Below the pieces are notes generated by a model. It saw nothing but the letters and a program-made list of their open reading frames with translations. It was not told where the DNA came from and did no database searches. From contig NZ_JAAAWN010000001.1 in assembly GCF_010500865.1 (NCBI RefSeq), positions 124,001 to 188,000 of the forward strand: DNA of 64,000 nucleotides, given 5' to 3'. Source of the DNA: Alteromonas profundi. Its GTDB lineage: Bacteria > Pseudomonadota > Gammaproteobacteria > Enterobacterales > Alteromonadaceae. The translations under genes and the position numbers were made by a program. Positions 55,478-64,000 of this stretch are shown here, piece by piece; position 1 is the stretch's first letter, and every line of letters starts with the position of its first letter.

Positions 55478-55537
55478 CTACCCGTGCAGTTTTCCTGCCG
55501 TAAGGAGTAGAGTGAGAAGTAGAAAAGAGTTACTCAT
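55478..55537 (-). CDS. leuL: leu operon leader peptide
   Basis: A 19-codon frame upstream of leuA: MSNSFLLLTLLLTAGKLHG. Six of seven codons in the middle encode Leu (CTA CTT CTC ACT CTA CTC CTT), with another CTG later, in front of a strong terminator hairpin. This is the layout of a leucine-sensing leader. The stop codon lies inside the segment that can form the antiterminator. No strong ribosome-binding site is seen. Confidence 0.88.
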   Translation of the reverse strand: MSNSFLLLTLLLTAGKLHG

Positions 55538-55872
55538 TTTCGTGATTTTTTTGCCGACCAATGTGATAGCGACAATTTACCATGAAGGGAGGAGAGATCA
55601 ACCATTGTTTCTCTATAATGTGTATATTTTTTCGTTATAACACTAATGAAATAAAAATTAGTATAAATATCCTATTTTTTGGGCTCAGCTGACGTTTTTA
55701 TTCACTCGAAGCGGCGTTAAGTACACCTGAATAGTGAGATTAGGATGGGTATACTAACAATGAGGCAAAGCTAACTACCTTGAGCTGGTGGCTGTTTGTA
55801 TTAATATTCACTTTTAAGGCATGGGTATTCAAAATGATTTTAGCTGAAACCCGCTACTGCTTATAGCCCAAA
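55538..55872. other. Promoter region of the leu operon
   Basis: 335 bp between the leader peptide and the end of the upstream minus-strand gene. It is AT-rich and should hold the leu promoter; several TATAAT-like strings occur on the minus strand, but I cannot assign one. No gene or repeat seen. Confidence 0.4.
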
Positions 55873-56550
55873 CTAGCTTAAACCAAAGTTATTCCAATTT
55901 ATTTTCGTTGATAGCCGCATTTCTCGTAACGATAGCGAGCGCGGCGCACCTTTAGACTTATGCCGCCATGTATGCCCACTGCACGCAGATGCCATTATCG
56001 CTTTGGTAGGTTTTAGCAGCTTCTTGGCGGTATAAGTATTATTTGGGAGGGCGGTACAATTGCCTGAAAAGGTGAACCACCCATGAAGGTTTGTATGAAG
56101 ATGTGCAGGGTGTTCTTGTGACTTGGGTTGAAGCTTGTCTATCGAGTCGAGTTCTATATGAAAGCCCTCTACTGTAGTGTGTAGAATAGGTACCACTAAA
56201 CCCCATTGAGCATATTTTGCATACCATTTTTCTATAGTGTCACCCGCTTGGTTAACGCCGGGGCATTTTGATGGTTGCTTGATATACCAACTACCGTTAT
56301 GAGCATCTATTTCTAGCGGAGATGGGTTTGCGACTAAGTAACGGGCTACGCTGCGCACATGGTGGGGCAAGCCCGCCAAACGTCTGCGTACGATGGACAA
56401 ATTATTAGGCCCGTTATGGGCAATGTTTAGTAATTCTCTTTCGTACAGGGCGGTACACACTTCGGTAAACTGCGGATGAGATCCGCCTAATTCGCCAGAA
56501 TGAGAAAAAAAGCCTGATTGTTCTGATGACGGTAAATCGTCAGATGCCAT
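55873..56550 (-). CDS. Protein of unknown function
   Basis: A 225-residue soluble protein (FTEVCTALYERELLNIAHNGPNNLSIVRRRLAGLPHHVRSVARYLVANPS...). It is rich in His, Trp and Ser, with a central domain that holds KWYAKYAQWGLVVPILHTTVEGFHIELDS and a Lys-rich C terminus. No signal peptide or membrane segment. I recognise no family. It lies between leu and eno, on the same strand. Confidence 0.55.
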   Translation of the reverse strand: MASDDLPSSEQSGFFSHSGELGGSHPQFTEVCTALYERELLNIAHNGPNNLSIVRRRLAGLPHHVRSVARYLVANPSPLEIDAHNGSWYIKQPSKCPGVNQAGDTIEKWYAKYAQWGLVVPILHTTVEGFHIELDSIDKLQPKSQEHPAHLHTNLHGWFTFSGNCTALPNNTYTAKKLLKPTKAIMASACSGHTWRHKSKGAPRSLSLREMRLSTKINWNNFGLS

Positions 56551-56625
56551 AATTTATGTACGTCTATGCTGCAATTGCATTTACGTTAGCAGTATTTATC
56601 GTTGGTAGCTAGCTTCAGCGGTATC

Positions 56626-56664
56626 AAAAAAGGCGTTAACAGCTCACGCCGATAACGCCTTTTT
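56626..56664 (-). terminator. Terminator after eno
   Basis: AAAAAAGGCGTTA and TAACGCCTTTTT form a stem with A and T tails around a 14-base loop; it is usable on both strands and lies just after eno. Confidence 0.85.
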
Positions 56665-56706
56665 ACCCAGCAGGCAAAATAATTGCCTACGCGTTAGGTC
56701 ATTAAA

Positions 56707-58008
<1,302 letters not shown>

Positions 58009-58021
58009 TCAACAATTGTTT

Positions 58022-58048
58022 GGGAACGCAACGGGAGAGAGCGTTCCC
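58022..58048. terminator. Hairpin between pyrG and eno
   Basis: GGGAACGC and GCGTTCCC form a perfect 8-bp stem with an 11-base loop in the 60-bp gap between pyrG and eno. There is no good T run on the minus strand, so it is more likely an RNA-processing or weak attenuation site than a full terminator. Confidence 0.5.
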
Positions 58049-58059
58049 TTTATTAGAAA

Positions 58060-59736
<1,677 letters not shown>

Positions 59737-59934
59737 TTAAGAAGAAAACCACCCACACATTGGACGGGGCAATAGTATACGCAAAATAGCGCGAGCAGAC
59801 AATCAATTTGCCTGCGCTAAATTGCCTACATCAAGATGGGCCAAAATCACGGTAAAGTGAAAGAAAAAATACGCCCAAGCCAAAATAGAGGCGCATTTAC
59901 CTAGGGCCATCTCAATTTATTTACCCTTATGCGG

Positions 59935-62535
59935 TTAAGTTTGGCTTAGCCGCTTAAGGGTATAGATTAAATCGAGTGCTTGACGTGGCGAAAGCTCATC
60001 CGGCGATAGGTTTTCCAGCGCCTCAAGTACGGGGTTTGGTTTATCGGGAAAGCGCATCTCTGCTTGGCCTTTTACCGCTTGGGGCGAGGAAACGTCTTTT
60101 ATCTGCGTATCAGTACTTGTATCGCCAACTGCATCGTTTTGGGTAACTACATGGGTAGACTCTAAAATTGCCAGCTTTTGCTGGGCAGCATTAATCACCG
60201 CTTTAGGTACGCCGGCTAATTGGGCTACTTGGAGGCCAAAACTTTTGCTAGCGGCTCCCTCTGAGACAGTGTGCATAAAGCGTATAGTGTCTTCGAATTC
60301 CACAGCGTTTAAATGCACGTTTACAATTCCACGCTGAGTGTCGGGCAGCTCTGTTAATTCAAAATAGTGGGTAGCGAAAAGTGTATAAGCGTTTAGTTTG
60401 GTGGAGAGATAGCTGGCGCAAGCCCAAGCCAGAGATAGCCCGTCATAGGTACTGGTGCCGCGGCCTATTTCATCCATTAATACTAACGAGTGTTCAGTAG
60501 CATTGTTCAGAATATTGGCCGTTTCTGTCATCTCAACCATAAAGGTAGACCGCCCTGAAGCGAGGTCGTCGGAGGCGCCAATGCGGGTAAATATTCTATC
60601 TAGCTTACCAATGTGGGCATTTTCTGCAGGCACAAAGCTACCAATGCACGCTAACAAGGCGATAAGCGCAGTTTGGCGCATGTAGGTTGATTTACCCCCC
60701 ATGTTTGGCCCCGTAATAATGAGCATGCGGCGGGTATCGTCTAGCTGCAGAGGGTTGGCAATGAAAGGGTCTTTCATTACATGTTCTACCACTGGATGCC
60801 TACCGGACTCATAGGTAAGCACATTATCTTGACTGAGTGTTGGGCGAAACCAGTTTAGAGTAATCGCACGTTCGGCAAAACAGCACAGCACATCAAGCTT
60901 GGCAAGCGCGGCGGCACTATCAATCAAGGCATTAAGCCGAGGGGCGAATTCATCAAATAACGCCTCGTAAAGCTGCTTTTCTAGCGCTAAGGCGGCACCT
61001 TGGCTGCTAAGTACTTTATCTTCGTGCTCTTTAAGTTCAGGGGTTATAAAACGCTCGGTATTTTTCAACGTTTGCCGGCGAATATATTCAGCCGGGGCGT
61101 TTGCACTATTGGCTCGGCTAATTTCAATGAAAAAGCCGTGCACCTTGTTATAGCCCACTTTTAACGTTGAAATACCGGTGCGCTCGCGTTCACGTTGTTC
61201 CATCGCCTCTAAATAATCGGTGGCTCCTTTTGACAGCTTACGCAACTCATCGAGTTCTTCATGATAGCCCTGTGCTATTACGCCACCCTCACGAATAACC
61301 ACGGGAGGGTTATCAATAATGGCCCGATTTAGCAACGCCTGTAATTCAGGATAAGTACCAATTACCTTCGCTAAACTGTTTAATTGAGGGACATCGTATT
61401 TAGCTAAGGCGTCTTGTAGGCTGGGTAAACTATTAAACGCGTTTTTAAGCCGAGCAAAGTCGCGGGGGCGGGCAGAACGAAGCGCAAGCCTAGCCATTAT
61501 ACGTTCGATATCGCCTATTGATTTTAACTGCTGGCGAATATCATCGGGTGCCTGTCCAATTAATGTGTCAATTGCATCTAAGCGGCTTTGTAGTTCATGT
61601 TGGTCGGTAATGGGAGAGTGTATTATCCGTTGCAACAAACGGCTTCCCATGGCGGTGGTGGTACTATCCATCACACTAAACAATGTGTTTTCTTGGCCGC
61701 CTGCTAGGTTGTGCGTAAGCTCAAGGTTGCGACGGGTTGCTGCATCAAGATGTACCCGGCTGTCCCCTTGCTCAGTTTGTATGGCTTTAATATGGGGCAG
61801 AGCGGTGCGTTGGGTATCTTTTACGTATTGCAGCACGCAGCCAGCAGCGCCTAACCCTTTGGTTATACCTTTTACGCCAAAGCCATCAAGGGTGTTGGTT
61901 TCAAATTGCGCGTTTAACTGTTCGCTCGCGGTGTCTATATCAAATTCCCATTCGGGACGGCGGCGTAAGCCTTTACGCTGTTCGATAAGGGCTAGGCTTT
62001 CAAAGCCTTCTGGGTAGAGTAATTCTGCGGGGTTAACCCGCTGAATTTCTGCTAGTAAGGCATCGTCATTGTCGCATTCAATTACAATAAAGCGGCCGCT
62101 GGTGACATCCAATGTTGCCAACCCATAATGCCTACTATGGCCACAGACCGCCGCCAGTACATTGTCTCTGCGCTCTTCTAATAAGGCTTCATCAGTTACT
62201 GTACCAGGCGTTACTATACGCTGAACCTGTCGTTCAACTGGGCCTTTACTTGTGGCCGGGTCGCCTACCTGTTCACATATGGCTACAGATTCGCCCATTT
62301 TTACCAACCGCGAAAGATAGCTTTCTACGGCATGATATGGCACGCCGGCCATAGGTATGGGATCGCCGCCAGACTTGCCACGGGCAGTAAGGGATATGTC
62401 GAGAAGTTCCGCTGCTTTTTTTGCATCGTCAAAAAAGAGTTCGTAAAAATCACCCATGCGATAGAAAAGCAGAATATTTGGGTGCTGCGCCTTTATGCTA
62501 AGGTACTGGCGCATCATTGGCGTGTGTGATTCCAA
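59935..62535 (-). CDS. mutS: DNA mismatch repair protein MutS
   Basis: An 866-residue mismatch-binding ATPase. The N-terminal mismatch-binding domain has [15 protein letters not shown] (the Phe-x-Glu that contacts the mismatch), and the C-terminal ATPase has [32 protein letters not shown] and [11 protein letters not shown]. It ends with the helical tail [21 protein letters not shown], which in E. coli supports tetramers. It is divergent from pncC. Confidence 0.98.
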   Translation of the reverse strand: MESHTPMMRQYLSIKAQHPNILLFYRMGDFYELFFDDAKKAAELLDISLTARGKSGGDPIPMAGVPYHAVESYLSRLVKMGESVAICEQVGDPATSKGPVERQVQRIVTPGTVTDEALLEERRDNVLAAVCGHSRHYGLATLDVTSGRFIVIECDNDDALLAEIQRVNPAELLYPEGFESLALIEQRKGLRRRPEWEFDIDTASEQLNAQFETNTLDGFGVKGITKGLGAAGCVLQYVKDTQRTALPHIKAIQTEQGDSRVHLDAATRRNLELTHNLAGGQENTLFSVMDSTTTAMGSRLLQRIIHSPITDQHELQSRLDAIDTLIGQAPDDIRQQLKSIGDIERIMARLALRSARPRDFARLKNAFNSLPSLQDALAKYDVPQLNSLAKVIGTYPELQALLNRAIIDNPPVVIREGGVIAQGYHEELDELRKLSKGATDYLEAMEQRERERTGISTLKVGYNKVHGFFIEISRANSANAPAEYIRRQTLKNTERFITPELKEHEDKVLSSQGAALALEKQLYEALFDEFAPRLNALIDSAAALAKLDVLCCFAERAITLNWFRPTLSQDNVLTYESGRHPVVEHVMKDPFIANPLQLDDTRRMLIITGPNMGGKSTYMRQTALIALLACIGSFVPAENAHIGKLDRIFTRIGASDDLASGRSTFMVEMTETANILNNATEHSLVLMDEIGRGTSTYDGLSLAWACASYLSTKLNAYTLFATHYFELTELPDTQRGIVNVHLNAVEFEDTIRFMHTVSEGAASKSFGLQVAQLAGVPKAVINAAQQKLAILESTHVVTQNDAVGDTSTDTQIKDVSSPQAVKGQAEMRFPDKPNPVLEALENLSPDELSPRQALDLIYTLKRLSQT

Positions 62536-62643
62536 AAAAGCCTCGTGTCTTTAAAGTAGAATAGCTACTGATATAGTGACTATGTTAACAGAAGTTCAGC
62601 ATGTTAGACTGACTGCATTTATTCGTAGCTGTGTATTATTGAT

Positions 62644-63189
62644 ATGAGCCAAGAATTTTCAACTGCTAGTGAGTTAAATCAAGACAAAGTGTCCCTTAAC
62701 CGGGCACTAAGTGGGCAACTTGAAGCCTTAGGTAATGCCCTATGCGAAAAAGGCTGGACGGTATCCTGTGCAGAGTCTTGTACCGGTGGAGGCATTGCCT
62801 ACGCATTTACCAGTGTGCCCGGCAGTTCACGATGGTTTAATCAATCTTGGGTTACCTATTCCAATGAGGCAAAGCAAAGAAACTTAGGGGTAAGTCATGA
62901 GACCCTAAAAAATCATGGTGCGGTGTCACCGCAAACCGTTTACGAAATGGCAAAGGGCGTGCACCAACATAGTCTTGCAGAATTAGTGGTGACGGTAAGT
63001 GGTATTGCTGGGCCTGAGGGGGGAAGTGCGGATAAGCCGGTGGGCACGGTTTGGTTTGGGTTTCTGTGTAATGGCGAAAGTACCCAAGTGAAAAAAGTAT
63101 TCGCAGGAGACAGGGAAACCGTAAGAACCCTAGCAATAGAATTCGCCGTTAGCCACCTTATTGGCTTACTCACACCTTCTAATACCTAG
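62644..63189 (+). CDS. pncC: PncC/CinA-C family nicotinamide-nucleotide amidase
   Basis: A 181-residue CinA C-terminal-type enzyme that deamidates NMN to nicotinic acid mononucleotide in NAD recycling. The family motifs are VSCAESCTGGGIAYAFTSVPGSSRWF, VTYSNEAKQRNLGV, GAVSPQTVYEMA and VSGIAGPEGGSADKPVGTVWFGF. It lies between mutS and recA, the usual gammaproteobacterial arrangement. Confidence 0.95.
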   Translation: MSQEFSTASELNQDKVSLNRALSGQLEALGNALCEKGWTVSCAESCTGGGIAYAFTSVPGSSRWFNQSWVTYSNEAKQRNLGVSHETLKNHGAVSPQTVYEMAKGVHQHSLAELVVTVSGIAGPEGGSADKPVGTVWFGFLCNGESTQVKKVFAGDRETVRTLAIEFAVSHLIGLLTPSNT

Positions 63190-63280
63190 TGATATACACG
63201 TGGTGTAAAGTTAGCCTAAATAAAAACACCGCCGAAAAGACGCCGTTGCTTTCACAGTTTATATAAATCTTAAAATCAGC

Positions 63281-63310
63281 TTGAAACTGTATGCTTGTAC
63301 AGTATAGAAT
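63281..63310 (+). promoter_or_regulatory. recA promoter with LexA (SOS) box
   Basis: CTGTATGCTTGTACAG (63287-63302) fits the LexA box CTGT-N8-ACAG. It sits between a TTGAAA -35 (63281-63286) and a TATAGA/TAGAAT -10, so LexA binding would block polymerase. The box lies about 290 bp before the recA start, which implies a long 5' untranslated leader; the rest of this 403-bp gap holds nothing else clear. Confidence 0.85.
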
Positions 63311-63592
63311 GTGGCCATCAGTTGGTACTATTTGCAGCATTCTTAGTTACTTCATTGTGAGTTACCGCTTAATGAAAGCTGGATAAGCGAATAACAAGCA
63401 ATTAATTAGGGCTGGCTAGCAAACGCTTTTTAGCCGTTGGGGTATAAAAAGCCGATGGCATGAATCTAATGTTGCTTTAAACAGTATTAGTAAACAGCTT
63501 GGCGAAACAAAAGCAAAGTTTACTTAAAGCATTGTGCTGAAAGAATAATGTACCAAAATAGAATTTAACCGCTAATCCTAGAGGATACCAAC

Positions 63593-64000
63593 GTGGACGA
63601 TAACAGATCAAAAGCCCTCACCGCCGCTGTAGGCCAAATTGAAAAACAATTTGGTAAGGGTGCCATTATGCGCTTGGGTGATAACCAAGCCATGGATATT
63701 GAAGCCATTTCAACAGGGTCACTTACTATTGATATCGCGCTAGGTATAGGCGGTTTGCCTTGTGGCCGCGTGGTTGAAATTTACGGTCCTGAATCTTCAG
63801 GTAAAACCACGCTTACCTTGCAAGTTATTGCCGAAGCTCAGCGTAAAGGTAAAACGTGCGCATTCGTCGATGCTGAGCATGCCCTTGACCCTGTTTATGC
63901 TGAAAAGCTAGGTGTTAATATTGACGAACTACTGGTTTCTCAACCGGATACCGGAGAACAGGCGCTAGAAATTTGCGATATGCTTGTGCGTTCAGGCGCC
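63593..64000 (+). CDS. recA: RecA recombinase, 5' part
   Basis: The first 136 residues of RecA, running off the window. A GTG start follows GAGGAT and gives [30 protein letters not shown]. Walker A is GPESSGKTT, and DAEHALDP follows. RecA forms filaments on single-stranded DNA for homologous recombination and induces LexA self-cleavage. Confidence 0.98.
   Translation, partial: MDDNRSKALTAAVGQIEKQFGKGAIMRLGDNQAMDIEAISTGSLTIDIALGIGGLPCGRVVEIYGPESSGKTTLTLQVIAEAQRKGKTCAFVDAEHALDPVYAEKLGVNIDELLVSQPDTGEQALEICDMLVRSGA

Larger units (their letters stand above)
55427..55537 (-). promoter_or_regulatory. leu attenuation region
   Basis: The leader peptide ends in CTGCACGGG (55481-55489 on the plus strand as its complement). 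This segment can pair with CCCGTGCA, the 5' arm of the terminator hairpin (55441-55448). A ribosome stalled on leucine codons would leave arm 2 free to pair with arm 3 and prevent the terminator; with leucine present the terminator forms. This reading is of the sequence only; no energy calculation was made. Confidence 0.85.

Noticed and set aside
61565..62017. Plus-strand frame of 150 codons inside mutS
   Set aside because: It is antisense to mutS; length comes from codon bias of the real gene.

Overview
The window looks like a chromosomal segment of a marine gammaproteobacterium of the Alteromonas group (Alteromonadaceae). The gene content supports this: a mutS-pncC-recA end, a leuABCD operon with a leucine leader peptide, pyrG-eno, rdgB-hemW, srmB, cca, sbcDC, a CidA/LrgA-LrgB pair, and many lipoproteins and DUF families common in Alteromonadales. 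The species is an inference; no rRNA is present.

Layout. 1-2 kb: 3' end of an oxyR-like gene, then a TrhA (hemolysin III) membrane protein translationally coupled to a Cys-phosphatase-like protein. 2-19.4 kb: ordinary backbone with an M1 aminopeptidase lipoprotein, a thioredoxin-fold redox protein, yigZ, sbcDC, creA, an OmpV/MipA porin, nagA preceded by a stump of its kinase gene, an ABC-F ATPase (YbiT), a PA2779/PA2778-type pair, an MscS channel, a DUF305 protein and a small ion channel.

20.1-32.6 kb is an AT-rich accessory region. It is studded with about eight complete or half copies of a short hairpin repeat (left end like TAAACAAGACAGGCAT, right end like CTGTCTTGTTA) that separate unrelated gene blocks. 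The blocks are: a double-glycine-leader peptide with a small membrane protein (candidate microcin and immunity); a DMT exporter with a divergent LysR regulator whose 3' end is duplicated 2.44 kb away between two repeats; a two-gene membrane operon of unknown role; a DUF1566 lipoprotein pair with a divergent LuxR regulator and a 32-bp palindrome; a decayed IS3-type transposase; and two adjacent membrane-anchored TIR-type proteins. The region ends beside a tRNA with a CAT anticodon, most likely the lysidine-dependent tRNA-Ile2. No integrase is visible.

32.7-42.8 kb: an orphan MbnP-like lipoprotein, a YiiX-type papain-fold hydrolase, a LytTR regulator upstream of lrgA-lrgB, a receiver-CheC-like protein coupled to a PAS protein, a second DUF1566 pair resembling the one in the accessory region, and a DUF2884 protein. 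42.8-64 kb: conserved housekeeping genes (hemW, rdgB, srmB, cca, a gspA/gspB-like pair, an HD-GYP protein, leuDCBA with attenuator, eno, pyrG, mutS, pncC, and recA with a LexA box). Two enzymes here lack expected residues: Cca lacks its HD phosphohydrolase motif, and the HD-GYP protein has MD in place of HD. The GspB-like protein carries the same N-terminal DUF3391-like domain as the neighbouring HD-GYP protein.
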